This document shows positions 35,769 to 44,247 of a DNA stretch of 64,000 bases, piece by piece (within the stretch, counting starts at the first letter, position 1; every line of letters begins with the position of its first letter). Where the stretch lies: assembly GCA_051878315.1 (NCBI GenBank), contig JBJEJW010000023.1:9040-73039 (forward strand), given 5' to 3'. Under the pieces are notes generated by a model, which saw only the letters and a list, made by a program, of their open reading frames with translations, had not been told where the DNA came from and searched no databases. The stretch is from W0P28-013 sp051878315 (GTDB lineage Bacteria > Bacteroidota > Bacteroidia > Bacteroidales > Paludibacteraceae). The translations under genes and the position numbers were made by a program.

Positions 35769-36332
35769 CTATTTATTATTATATAAGTTCATGGCGGTCT
35801 GTATGCCGGCCAAGCAAAAGGTTTTAATCATTTCCACCGCTTGTTCGAAACGCGGTTCCAACGCCTGCCGCTCGTCGGGTGCAAACCGCCCCAGCACATA
35901 ATTGACCTGCGCTCCGCGCGGGAAATCGTTGCCGATGCCGAAACGCAGGCGCGCATATTGCTGTGTGCCAATCAGTTCCTGAATGCTTTTCAGGCCGTTG
36001 TGGCCGCCATCGCTGCCGCTCGGTTTCAGGCGCAGCGCACCCACAGGCAACGACAAGTCATCGACCACGACCAACAACTGTTCCACCGCGATTTTCTCCT
36101 GTTGCAACCAATAGCGCACGGCCTGTCCGCTCAAATTCATATAAGTCGAAGGTTTGAGCAAAACGAGTTGCCGCCCTTTCAGGCTGCAAGTGGCCACATC
36201 GCCGTAGCGTCGCGTTTCAAAAACAGCATTGGACGCTTCCGCAAAAGCGTCCAATGTGTCGAAACCGATATTGTGGCGGGTGTGTTCGTATTCCGAACCG
36301 ATATTGCCCAAACCGACAATCAGATATTTCAT
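35769..36332 (-). CDS. pth: Peptidyl-tRNA hydrolase
   Basis: This cytoplasmic enzyme (187 residues) frees tRNA from peptidyl-tRNA that has dropped off the ribosome. The family blocks are all present: LIVGLGNIGSEYEHTRHNIGF with the catalytic His in TRHN, then KPSTYMNLSGQAV, VVDDLSLPVG and GGHNGLKSI. The length is normal. It follows the bL25 gene by 11 bp, a linkage common across bacteria. Confidence 0.95.
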   Translation of the reverse strand: MKYLIVGLGNIGSEYEHTRHNIGFDTLDAFAEASNAVFETRRYGDVATCSLKGRQLVLLKPSTYMNLSGQAVRYWLQQEKIAVEQLLVVVDDLSLPVGALRLKPSGSDGGHNGLKSIQELIGTQQYARLRFGIGNDFPRGAQVNYVLGRFAPDERQALEPRFEQAVEMIKTFCLAGIQTAMNLYNNK

Positions 36333-36343
36333 AAAAGTTTGAG

Positions 36344-36925
36344 TTATTTGCCGGCTGCTGCTGCGGCGGCGTTACCCATGGCGGCACGGGTCAATTTCAC
36401 GCTGCACACTACGCTTTGCAAACCGTTCAAAAGTTCGAGGTTGTCGAAGTGCAAATCTTTCACTTGTATGGTTTTGCCCAAGCCCAAGTCGTCGATGTTG
36501 ACAACCAATTTTTCGGGAATGGCTGCGGCCAAGCCTTTTACGCGAAGTTTGCGCATTTCGAGGCTCAATTTACCACCGGCACGAACACCGGCAGCGTGTC
36601 CTTCGAGACGAACCGGCACTTCCATTACAATCGGTTTGTTTTCGACTACTTGCAGGAAGTCGATGTGCAGCACGCGATCCGATACGGGATGAAATTGAAT
36701 TTCTTTCATTACGGCCTCAACGCGGTTGCCGCCCACCTCCAAATTAACGAGGTAGATGTCGGGCGTGTAAATCAGTTTGCGCAATGCCGCTTCGGACACT
36801 ACGAAGTGTACGTTTTGTCCTACGCCATAGAGTTCGCAGGGCACCAATCCTTGAGCGCGGAGCGCCTTGGTGGCTTTTTTGCCGAGTTCGTTACGAACGT
36901 CGCCTTTCAATTCGAATGTTTTCAT
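36344..36925 (-). CDS. rplY: Ribosomal protein bL25 (Ctc type)
   Basis: This is a 193-residue 5S rRNA-binding protein with two domains: the L25 fold at 1-95 (ELGKKATKALRAQGLVPCELYG; HIDFLQV) and the Ctc-type beta domain after it (VEVPVRLEG-like VPVRLEGHAAGVRAGGKL). The C-terminus is Ala-rich. It starts the unit with pth. A promoter lies about 90 bp upstream. Confidence 0.93.
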   Translation of the reverse strand: MKTFELKGDVRNELGKKATKALRAQGLVPCELYGVGQNVHFVVSEAALRKLIYTPDIYLVNLEVGGNRVEAVMKEIQFHPVSDRVLHIDFLQVVENKPIVMEVPVRLEGHAAGVRAGGKLSLEMRKLRVKGLAAAIPEKLVVNIDDLGLGKTIQVKDLHFDNLELLNGLQSVVCSVKLTRAAMGNAAAAAAGK

Positions 36926-37012
36926 TGTTGTTGTAAAAAAATGTGTTACTCAAAATTCAAGCATTGTGGGGCTTGATTTCCCATCACACGGATGCTTCCG
37001 TGAAAAGCGGCG

Positions 37013-37044
37013 CAAAGGTACGACTTTTTTGCGAATAATGCAAC
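37013..37044 (-). promoter_or_regulatory. Promoter for bL25-pth
   Basis: Minus-strand TACCTTTG (37020-37013) with GTTG (37044-37041) 20 bp upstream. Confidence 0.5.
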
Positions 37045-37060
37045 TTTTTTTTGTAGATTT

Positions 37061-37759
37061 TTATTCCAATAGGTGTTCGAACAGGAAGAATAGGCCTAAA
37101 CCGATGAACAAAACACCCACGCTCCACCGAAACCATTTGCCGACTCGCCGTATTTTATCGTAAAAACGGCTGATGCTGTCGAAACTGAACGCCAAAATCC
37201 ATGCGATAATCAGCACGGGCAACGCCACGATGAGCGCGAAAAAAAGAATATGCCACACGGCGATATGCGGTTGCGCCACCATGCCGAAAAAGAGAGCGGC
37301 ATTAGTCGGGCAAAACGCCAGCGACAGCACCGCGCCCAGCAACAGCGCACCGGCCGCATTCGATTTGATGCGCCCTTCGACCTTGTCGGCCAACCTATTG
37401 CGCCCAACCGTCGGCAGCAAATCGGCTACGAACATCAACACACCCATAAGGATAAGAAACGGCGCCAACAACAATTCGCCATATTCGGCAAACAAATCTT
37501 GCAGATGTAAAATATCGGCACCGCCACGCAACAACAGCATCAGCACCGCACCCAGCACACCGAAAGCGAGCGTACGTCCCAACGTGTACCACAATCCGTT
37601 GATAAACACACGTTTATGATTTTCCAAATCGCGCCCGATGAAACCAATGACAGCAATGTTAGTCAGTATGGCACACGGGTCGAGCGCAAACACCACAGCC
37701 AGCAAAAAGGTAATCCACCACGGCGAGGCCGAAAGATTGAGTATTTCCGAAACATCCAT
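37061..37759 (-). CDS. CcdA/DsbD-like membrane protein (ArsG-type)
   Basis: This is a 232-residue inner-membrane protein with six helices in two similar halves. Each half has a conserved Cys-Pro or Pro-Cys site: FALDPCAILTNIA early and LAFCPTNAALFFG in the fourth helix. These match thiol-electron carriers of the CcdA family. Bacteroidetes members next to a small thioredoxin are often annotated as ArsG-type aromatic arsenical permeases; the substrate here is not certain. I start at the ATG at 37759, 10 bp after the thioredoxin-like gene, with which it forms a pair. Confidence 0.72.
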   Translation of the reverse strand: MDVSEILNLSASPWWITFLLAVVFALDPCAILTNIAVIGFIGRDLENHKRVFINGLWYTLGRTLAFGVLGAVLMLLLRGGADILHLQDLFAEYGELLLAPFLILMGVLMFVADLLPTVGRNRLADKVEGRIKSNAAGALLLGAVLSLAFCPTNAALFFGMVAQPHIAVWHILFFALIVALPVLIIAWILAFSFDSISRFYDKIRRVGKWFRWSVGVLFIGLGLFFLFEHLLE

Positions 37760-37769
37760 AGACACACTT

Positions 37770-38003
37770 TTATTTATAGGCTGCAACAAGCGCTGCGGCC
37801 TGTTCGACATTCAGATTGCGACCGGTCGAAACCACTTTTTCGTCGATAACCACCGCCGGTAAACGCCACACTTTGTATGACAAGATTTGTTTCACGTCGG
37901 TTATCGCTTCGACCGTCGTACCTGCCGGAACGGCTGTACGCACCGCTTCGAGCGTGGCTTTGCAGCCGGCACACTGCGTTTCGAGCAAAACTTTTACAAC
38001 CAT
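37770..38003 (-). CDS. Small thioredoxin-like protein
   Basis: This is a 77-residue redox protein of the TM0996/MTH895 group. The start MVVKVLLETQCAGCKATLEAV gives the active-site CAGC, and a cis-Pro segment (WRLPAVVID) follows. The start at 38003 is used because the longer frame runs into ybaK. It lies directly before the CcdA-like gene, so it is its probable cytoplasmic electron donor or acceptor. Confidence 0.75.
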   Translation of the reverse strand: MVVKVLLETQCAGCKATLEAVRTAVPAGTTVEAITDVKQILSYKVWRLPAVVIDEKVVSTGRNLNVEQAAALVAAYK

Positions 38004-38070
38004 AAAATCAATACTTTTTTGCGGTTGCGAAATTACACTTTTTTTGCCAAACTCGCAACACGCGCAATCA

Positions 38071-38541
38071 TCAAAATAGCACACACACTTCGGCCTCGGC
38101 AACACGCACTAAATCGTCGGGCGCAATACGCAACTGCAAACCGCGCATACCTGCGCTGACATAGATGTACGGAAAAAGGCGGCAAGTTTCGTGTATGTAG
38201 GTCGGGAAGCGTTTTTTCATGCCAACGGGCGAACAGCCGCCACGTATGTAGCCGGTGAGTCCGAGCAAATCTTTGACGGGAATCAGTGCGCAACTTTTGT
38301 TGCCCGACACTTTGGCCGCGAGTTTCAAATCAATTTCTTTGTCGCCAGGAATGACACAGACGAAAAATCCGTTTTTGTCGCCACGCAACACCAGCGTTTT
38401 GAAAACCTGTTCGATAGGTTCGCCTATTTGTTCGGCCACATGTACGGCACCCAACTCCACTTCGCCGGCTTCGTACGGAATGAGTTCGTAGGTTATGTTG
38501 TGCGCATCGAGCAGACGCGCCGCATTGGTCTTTTTTGCCAT
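38071..38541 (-). CDS. ybaK: Cys-tRNA(Pro)/Cys-tRNA(Cys) deacylase YbaK
   Basis: This editing enzyme (156 residues) hydrolyses mischarged Cys-tRNA(Pro). The sequence has EQVFKTLVLRGDK with the catalytic Lys region, then EIDLKLAAKVSG and GYIRGGCSPVGMKK, all typical of the YbaK/EbsC branch. The length is normal. A -7-like box (minus-strand TATTTTTG, 38581-38574) lies 33 bp upstream. Confidence 0.88.
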   Translation of the reverse strand: MAKKTNAARLLDAHNITYELIPYEAGEVELGAVHVAEQIGEPIEQVFKTLVLRGDKNGFFVCVIPGDKEIDLKLAAKVSGNKSCALIPVKDLLGLTGYIRGGCSPVGMKKRFPTYIHETCRLFPYIYVSAGMRGLQLRIAPDDLVRVAEAEVCVLF

Positions 38542-38640
38542 AAATCAAAAAAAAGTTTATTTATTCAGTGACCCAAAAATAGAAATTATTTTCGACTTCG
38601 GAGCTTTTTATGTTAATGATTTTTTCGGAGGAGCGCGTGC

Positions 38641-39663
38641 CTATTTTTGCTGCATTTCGACATCGACATACACGGGCAGATGATCGCTATACCCACCATT
38701 GAACCGCATACCGACATAGGTGCGAAACGGTTTCGTACCGAGCGGTTTGTCGTCCTCGAGCAGCCAATCGGGGGCAAACACCTGCACGCCGTCGGCGGCC
38801 GTTCGTGTGCGTTTACCACCGTCGAGCAGCGCGCCCGACACCACTACTTGGTCGAGCATTCCCCATTGTCCGTCGTGCCTATAACTGCCAATGTCGCCAC
38901 GTCGATGCAACTCGTACGTCAGGTTATATAGTAACGACGACTGCACAGTGTCGGTTGTAACAGGTTGAGCGCCAAGCACTTCGCTCATGCTCCGATTGTC
39001 AGGATAGTCGTTAAAATCGCCCATTATCATAATCAGCGCATCGGCATCAATCGCTTGCACGCTATCGACTGCCGCTCGCAATTGCCGTGCCGCGAACAAA
39101 CGGTTCGGTTCGCTCTCCAACTCGCCGCCCAAACGCGATGGGAAATGGTTGACAAACAGGTGCAACGTGTCGCCGTTGGGCAACGCACCACACGCATACA
39201 AAATGTCGCGCGTGGTTTTCCCCGAAGGCAACACAAAACGAATGGGACGCGAATGAATCGGTATAAATTGTCGCGGTTGATAGAGCAACGCCACATCGAC
39301 GCCACGCGCATCGTCGGACTCGTAATGAATCACCTTATAATGCAGTTGTTTTAGTTGCGAATGGCGTGTTAAATCATTTAGGCAATTAGTATTCTCAATT
39401 TCGCATAATGCAATCAAAGCCGGCGGGTTCCAACCACCGACGCCCACCACCACTTGTGCTATGTGTGTCAGTTTTTGGCGATAGCGTTCGTTATTCCAGC
39501 CGCGAAGGCCTCCGGGCAGATATTCATCGTCGTGTTTCAGAGTGTCGTGCTGCGTATCGAACAAATTTTCGACGTTGTATTCCATCACGCGCAAAGTCGA
39601 TTGCGCCGGCAACAACGTCGGCAACAAGCAAAGCAAGCCTATCAACAGCAGCGTTTTTCTCAT
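38641..39663 (-). CDS. Secreted endonuclease/exonuclease/phosphatase-fold protein
   Basis: This is a 340-residue exported metal-dependent hydrolase. MRKTLLLIGLLCLLPTLLPAQ is a signal peptide, which fixes the start at 39663, 16 bp after the upstream stop. Fold motifs are MEYNVENLFD, ALCEIEN (metal Glu), GDFNDYPDNRS and DHLPVYVDV (catalytic Asp-His). The substrate may be DNA, or a phosphoester of lipid or sugar; it cannot be told from this. Confidence 0.82.
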   Translation of the reverse strand: MRKTLLLIGLLCLLPTLLPAQSTLRVMEYNVENLFDTQHDTLKHDDEYLPGGLRGWNNERYRQKLTHIAQVVVGVGGWNPPALIALCEIENTNCLNDLTRHSQLKQLHYKVIHYESDDARGVDVALLYQPRQFIPIHSRPIRFVLPSGKTTRDILYACGALPNGDTLHLFVNHFPSRLGGELESEPNRLFAARQLRAAVDSVQAIDADALIMIMGDFNDYPDNRSMSEVLGAQPVTTDTVQSSLLYNLTYELHRRGDIGSYRHDGQWGMLDQVVVSGALLDGGKRTRTAADGVQVFAPDWLLEDDKPLGTKPFRTYVGMRFNGGYSDHLPVYVDVEMQQK

Positions 39664-39679
39664 CAGTTTTAGGATAAAT

Positions 39680-41155
39680 CTATTTTTCGTATGCACCTAA
39701 ATCGGGAGCTCCATCGACCAAACGGTTTTTGCCCTCCATGTCGGTCGGATAACGTTCGGCCACCGCTACATCGGCTTTGCCGCACGCACTCGACCGATCG
39801 GCCAAGTGAAAATCGAAATAGCCGTTTTGCGCAATGTCGCGAATTGACGTATTGACAAAGACCGTGTCGGCATGATACACGCCATTGGCATCAGGATTTT
39901 GCGAATTTGCCCAATAATTATCGACAAAACAGGCATCGGTTTGTTGGCGACACTTGAGCAACGAGTGGCTGATAGTAACATTGTAGGCGGCATCGGTAAT
40001 GGTATCGCGCATCAAAGCAATCTCGCGACTTTGATTGCCGAAAACAATCGAATTTTCGACCACAGCCGACTTCACGGGGAAAAGATAGAGTAAATTGCCA
40101 TCGACATAATAGTTGGCGATGACCATAGCCACATCTTGTCGCGTACCCCATGTATAGTAGTTGGCAATGGTAGTGTGCGCCACATACGCCTCGCCACCCA
40201 ATTGGTAAAAACAGGCTGTACCGCAATTCGACAGTTCGCAATTCACCACTTCGACGTTGGCATTTTGGGCGAACAGCCCATACTGTGTCATCGAGTGCAG
40301 AATGCAATTTGTCAATGTGAGCGACGGTTGAGCAATAGATGTTCCACTGACGATAACGCCTGCATCGCAACTGCGGATGTGCGTATGTGTCAGCGCATGG
40401 CGTCCATGTGCATTTTGCAGATAAACACCGCCCCACTGCCCCGGCATATAGTCGTAAGGTGTCCTATCCTCATCGGGCATGCGGTCGAAACGATCGGTAC
40501 GCATCAGCACCGGCTGTGCAAACGTACCGTTTGCCACCAAATGGCCATCGACTACGAGATTGGCTTTGTCGTGAAAATAAAGACGTGTACCGGCGGCCAA
40601 TGTCAGCGTAACATTTTCGGGTACATACAGATAATCGAAAATCAAATAGGGTCGTTCGGCCGTCAGCGTAGTGTTTTTGGCAAACGTATAACTATCGAGC
40701 ACAATAGCATCTTGTCCGTACACCACCAATTTCACATTTTGCGTTACGCCGTTGGTTACAAACAACATCGAATCCAGATAGTAAACCGGAAAATCGGCAT
40801 TGTTTTGGTCAGCCGTTATCTCCACAAACACGAACAAACTATCCTTGGCTTTGATTTCCACATTTTCGAGCATTTTATTGTCGGGAGGAATACGTCCGTC
40901 AAGATTATAGCGAAAGTACGATTCGCCACCTCGGCCAAGTCGCACCGACGAGATATTCAACGCCTTGTCGTTACGATTGTACACATAGAACGACAGCGTA
41001 CGCGAAGGCACATTGGTAAACATCGTATCGAACGACAGCGTGTCGCACGAAAAAGCCAGCACCGCCGTCGGGTCGTTCGTGAATTTTTCATCGACACAAG
41101 CCGTTGCCCACAAAGCCCATACGCAGGCCACTACCATGTAAATTTTCTTATTCAT
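39680..41155 (-). CDS. Beta-helix surface lipoprotein
   Basis: This is a 491-residue lipoprotein; MNKKIYMVVACVWALWATAC gives lipobox ATAC. The first ~200 residues are beta-sandwich-like. From about 200 on, repeated short strands such as LTNCILHSMTQYGLFAQNANVEVVNCEL suggest a right-handed parallel beta-helix. The end (GAPDLGAYE) is a common terminus of such Bacteroidetes proteins. A promoter box at 41201-41208 supports the ATG at 41155 over a longer frame that would overlap it. It is in one unit with the endonuclease-fold gene. Confidence 0.72.
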   Translation of the reverse strand: MNKKIYMVVACVWALWATACVDEKFTNDPTAVLAFSCDTLSFDTMFTNVPSRTLSFYVYNRNDKALNISSVRLGRGGESYFRYNLDGRIPPDNKMLENVEIKAKDSLFVFVEITADQNNADFPVYYLDSMLFVTNGVTQNVKLVVYGQDAIVLDSYTFAKNTTLTAERPYLIFDYLYVPENVTLTLAAGTRLYFHDKANLVVDGHLVANGTFAQPVLMRTDRFDRMPDEDRTPYDYMPGQWGGVYLQNAHGRHALTHTHIRSCDAGVIVSGTSIAQPSLTLTNCILHSMTQYGLFAQNANVEVVNCELSNCGTACFYQLGGEAYVAHTTIANYYTWGTRQDVAMVIANYYVDGNLLYLFPVKSAVVENSIVFGNQSREIALMRDTITDAAYNVTISHSLLKCRQQTDACFVDNYWANSQNPDANGVYHADTVFVNTSIRDIAQNGYFDFHLADRSSACGKADVAVAERYPTDMEGKNRLVDGAPDLGAYEK

Positions 41156-41200
41156 GACACTCGAAACAAACAGTTTTGCGCACGCCGGATAAATTTTCCG

Positions 41201-41208
41201 CAAATTTA
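41201..41208 (-). promoter_or_regulatory. -7 box for the beta-helix lipoprotein
   Basis: Minus-strand TAAATTTG (41208-41201), 45 bp before the chosen start. Confidence 0.4.
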
Positions 41209-41244
41209 CGCAAAAAAAACGATTCTACTTTAATGAAAAACGAT

Positions 41245-41252
41245 TATCTTTG
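41245..41252 (+). promoter_or_regulatory. -7 box for the small conserved gene
   Basis: TATCTTTG followed by CG, 34 bp before the ATG at 41287. No clear -33 partner is seen. Confidence 0.45.
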
Positions 41253-41286
41253 CGAAAAATTCTGTTTCACCTAAAAAAATTACATC

Positions 41287-41553
41287 ATGGCCAATCGCAA
41301 AGCTTTAAAGAAAAGCATCCAAGGCATTACATCCGAACTTGTGAGCGAGACGTACATCGCCTACGGTTTGCTGCAAAAAATCGACGAAACGGCATTGTTG
41401 CAACTATTGACCCGCATTGCCGCATTGAACAACGAGTTTTTAGCACGCGCCAACCATCCCGAACCGGGCAACGTGAAAACGTTTTACAAGCAGTTGCGTG
41501 CCGACTTCGACGCCGAAGTAGTACACATCATCGACGAAATAGAAAAGCAATAG
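41287..41553 (+). CDS. Small conserved protein of unknown function
   Basis: This is an 88-residue, all-helical protein (MANRKALKKSIQGITSELVSE...). It looks like a conserved Bacteroidetes family that I cannot name. Charged and Leu-rich helices suggest a cytoplasmic protein. It has its own promoter box, and about 220 bp without a gene separate it from the mmd operon. Confidence 0.7.
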   Translation: MANRKALKKSIQGITSELVSETYIAYGLLQKIDETALLQLLTRIAALNNEFLARANHPEPGNVKTFYKQLRADFDAEVVHIIDEIEKQ

Positions 41554-41665
41554 CACAACCCCGATATTGCGTGCCGCGCACAGCGATAGCCCTAACGCCG
41601 ACCGACAAAAACAGTTGGTTGTAGGCGGTGTGGCGGCGTGTTGATAACTTTACCGGACAACAGCG

Positions 41666-41697
41666 TTTGTCAAACACAAGATTTTTTCGTATCTTTG
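41666..41697 (+). promoter_or_regulatory. Promoter for the methylmalonyl-CoA decarboxylase operon
   Basis: TTTG at 41666-41669 and TATCTTTG at 41690-41697 are exactly 20 bp apart. It lies about 80 bp before mce. Confidence 0.6.
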
Positions 41698-41776
41698 CCC
41701 GACCGAACAACAAAGTCGGTCGATTATAAAGTATTCATTCAAACATTTTTCATAAATAACTAAAACAAAAATCATT

Positions 41777-42190
41777 ATGAAACCTACACACATCGAGCAT
41801 CTAGGCATCGCCGTTGCGAGTTTAGATGCCACAATTCCGTTTTTTGAATTGCTGACAGGGTCGAAATGCTACTCTATCGAAGAGGTGGCCGACCAAAAAG
41901 TAAAAACCGCTTTCTTCAAAGTGGGCGAAACAAAAATCGAATTGCTCGAACCGACATGCCCCGAAAGTACCATAGCCAAATTCATCGAGAAAAATGGCGG
42001 ACGCGGTGGCGTACATCATGTGGCTTTCAACGTCGAGAGCGTCGAAGAAGCCTTGAAAGAAGCCGAAGCCGCCGGATTGCAACTCATCGACAAAGCACCG
42101 CGCAAAGGTGCCGAAAATCTGATGATTGCATTTCTGCACCCAAAATCGACTTGCGGCGTGTTGACCGAGCTGTGCGAACAGCCTAAATAA
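41777..42190 (+). CDS. mce: Methylmalonyl-CoA epimerase
   Basis: This enzyme (137 residues) interconverts (2R)- and (2S)-methylmalonyl-CoA in the succinate-propionate route. It has the glyoxalase/vicinal oxygen chelate fold: IEHLGIAV with the first metal His, VHHVAFNV with the central His, and LTEL with the final Glu. It is the first gene of the operon, linking the mutase product to the decarboxylase. Confidence 0.95.
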   Translation: MKPTHIEHLGIAVASLDATIPFFELLTGSKCYSIEEVADQKVKTAFFKVGETKIELLEPTCPESTIAKFIEKNGGRGGVHHVAFNVESVEEALKEAEAAGLQLIDKAPRKGAENLMIAFLHPKSTCGVLTELCEQPK

Positions 42191-42218
42191 AAAACGTACA
42201 CAACAAAAAACTAAAGAA

Positions 42219-43781
42219 ATGGCTACAAATCAAGAAAAACTAAAAAAATTGATTGACAAACGTGCCCAAGCGTATGCCGGCGGTGGCGAAAAAGCCGTCG
42301 AAAAGCACCACGCCAAAGGCGCTTACACAGCGCGCGAACGCATAAATATGTTGCTGGACGAAGGCAGTTTTGAAGAAGTGGACATGTTCCTCACGCATCG
42401 CTGCACCGACTTCGGTATGGAGAAAAAAGTTTTCCTCGGCGACGGCGTAGCCGTAGGTAGCGGCACCATCGACGGTCGTCTGGTATTTGTGTTTGCACAA
42501 GATGCCACAGTCATTGGCGGATCGTTGTCGGAAACGATGGCGCAAAAAATTTGCCATGTGATGGATATGGCCATGAAACTCGGCGCTCCCGTCATCGGAT
42601 TGAACGATTCGGGTGGCGCACGTATCCAGGAAGGTGCTTGCGCTTTGGCCGGATATGCCGAAATTTTCGAACGCAATATTTTGGCCTCGGGCGTCATTCC
42701 GCAAATATCGGTTATTTTCGGGCCGTGCGCAGGTGGCGCCGTTTACTCGCCCGCCCTCACCGATTTCATTATGATGACGGAACAAAATTCGTATATGTTC
42801 ATCACCGGTCCGAAAGTTGTGAAATCGGTAACCGGCGAAGACGTATCGGTCGAAGATTTAGGCGGTGCGCGCGTTCACGCCACTAAATCGGGCGTTACAC
42901 ACTTCGTGGCCGCCACCGAAGAAGAGGCCATTGCCGAAGTACGCCGTCTCATCTCGTTCATTCCGCAAAACAACATGGAAGAGGTGCCACTCGTAGCATG
43001 CACCGACCCCATCGACCGTGTGGACGACAGCCTGAACGAACTTGTGCCGGCCAACCCGAACATGCCTTACGACATGAAACAGATTATCAACACCATTGTC
43101 GATAACGGCGATTTCATGGAAGTGCAGAAAGATTTTGCGAAAAACATCATCTGCGGTTTCGCTCGTTTCGATGGTCAATCGACCGGCATCATCGCCAACC
43201 AGCCGAGTTGGATTGCCGGTGTGCTCGACTGCGACGCATCGCGCAAAGCCGCCCGTTTTGTCCGTTTCTGCGACGCGTTCAACATTCCGATTCTGACCCT
43301 CGTTGATGTACCGGGATTCCTCTGTGGCACAGGACAAGAATATGCCGGCATCATCGACCACGGTGCAAAACTGATGTTTGCTTACGGCGAAGCCACCGTA
43401 CCAAAAGTTACAGTTACGATACGCAAATCGTATGGCGGTTCGCACATCGTGATGAGTTGTAAACAGTTGCGTGGCGACTACTGCTACGCTTGGCCGAATG
43501 CCGAAATCGCCGTCATGGGCGCATCGGGCGCCATTGGCGTATTGGAAGCCAAAACCCTGAAAGCAATCGAAGATCCGGAAGAAAAGAAAAAATTCATCGC
43601 CGAAAAAGAGGCCGAATATCAAGAAAAATTCGCCAGCCCCTATCAGGCGGCATCGCGCGGCTACATCGACGACGTAATCGAACCGCGCAACACGCGCTTC
43701 CGCATCATTCGCGCATTCAAGACATTACAGACCAAGCGCTTGACGAATCCGTTGAAAAAACATTCGAACATACCGCTGTAA
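42219..43781 (+). CDS. mmdA: Methylmalonyl-CoA decarboxylase carboxyltransferase subunit alpha
   Basis: This is a 520-residue carboxyltransferase of the crotonase-like superfamily. It moves CO2 from methylmalonyl-CoA to the biotin carrier. The blocks KGAYTARERINMLLDEGSF (start), LNDSGGARIQEG (first oxyanion site), GPCAGGAVYSPALTDF and SYGGSHIVMS (second site) are all present. The length and C-terminus (KKHSNIPL) fit. It could also act as a propionyl-CoA carboxylase beta chain, but the membrane subunits downstream favour decarboxylation. Confidence 0.93.
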   Translation: MATNQEKLKKLIDKRAQAYAGGGEKAVEKHHAKGAYTARERINMLLDEGSFEEVDMFLTHRCTDFGMEKKVFLGDGVAVGSGTIDGRLVFVFAQDATVIGGSLSETMAQKICHVMDMAMKLGAPVIGLNDSGGARIQEGACALAGYAEIFERNILASGVIPQISVIFGPCAGGAVYSPALTDFIMMTEQNSYMFITGPKVVKSVTGEDVSVEDLGGARVHATKSGVTHFVAATEEEAIAEVRRLISFIPQNNMEEVPLVACTDPIDRVDDSLNELVPANPNMPYDMKQIINTIVDNGDFMEVQKDFAKNIICGFARFDGQSTGIIANQPSWIAGVLDCDASRKAARFVRFCDAFNIPILTLVDVPGFLCGTGQEYAGIIDHGAKLMFAYGEATVPKVTVTIRKSYGGSHIVMSCKQLRGDYCYAWPNAEIAVMGASGAIGVLEAKTLKAIEDPEEKKKFIAEKEAEYQEKFASPYQAASRGYIDDVIEPRNTRFRIIRAFKTLQTKRLTNPLKKHSNIPL

Positions 43782-43877
43782 TAACCATCGACGGACAGAG
43801 AGCCGGCTTGCCGGACATAACACCCCGACAAGCGACTTTCGTCCATAGAGAAATATCACTAAAAAAATTTGAACGAT

Positions 43878-44243
43878 ATGATTCTTTTATCCGAAACCGC
43901 AAATTGGTCGCACATTTGGATGGTAACGCTCATCGGTTTTGCTTTGGTGGTATGCCTGCTGTTGATTTTGGTATTTGTACTCAAACTATTCGGCATCATC
44001 ATGAAACCGCGAGTACGCGTGCCCAAAGTAGTGCACACCGAAGAAAAATCGGAAATTAAACACGACGAAACCGTCCTTGTCAATCTTCCGGCAAACACCA
44101 CAGCAGCCATTGCCATGGCACTGCACCTGTATTATGCCGATGTACACGATAACGAAGCGCACGTCATGACTATAAAAAAAGTCGAACGCCGCTACTCGCC
44201 GTGGAATTCAAAAATTTATGGTATCAACAATTTAGTCAAATAA
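43878..44243 (+). CDS. Sodium-pump decarboxylase gamma/delta subunit (OadG-like)
   Basis: This is a 121-residue membrane subunit with one N-terminal helix (HIWMVTLIGFALVVCLLLILVFVLKLFG) and a cytoplasmic tail. Such OadG/MmdD subunits tie the soluble carboxyltransferase to the membrane part. I use the ATG at 43878; an in-frame TTG lies 9 bp upstream. A 96-bp gap from mmdA contains a short palindrome CCGGCTTGCCGG. Confidence 0.85.
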   Translation: MILLSETANWSHIWMVTLIGFALVVCLLLILVFVLKLFGIIMKPRVRVPKVVHTEEKSEIKHDETVLVNLPANTTAAIAMALHLYYADVHDNEAHVMTIKKVERRYSPWNSKIYGINNLVK

Positions 44244-44247
44244 TCCG

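Noticed and set aside
41554..41665. Possible small gene between the 88-residue protein and the mmd promoter
   Set aside because: No frame has a plausible start with a sensible product; short frames there are not conserved-looking.
43803..43814. Palindrome CCGGCTTGCCGG between mmdA and the gamma subunit as a terminator
   Set aside because: The stem is only five base pairs with a two-base loop and no T run; downstream genes belong to the same complex.
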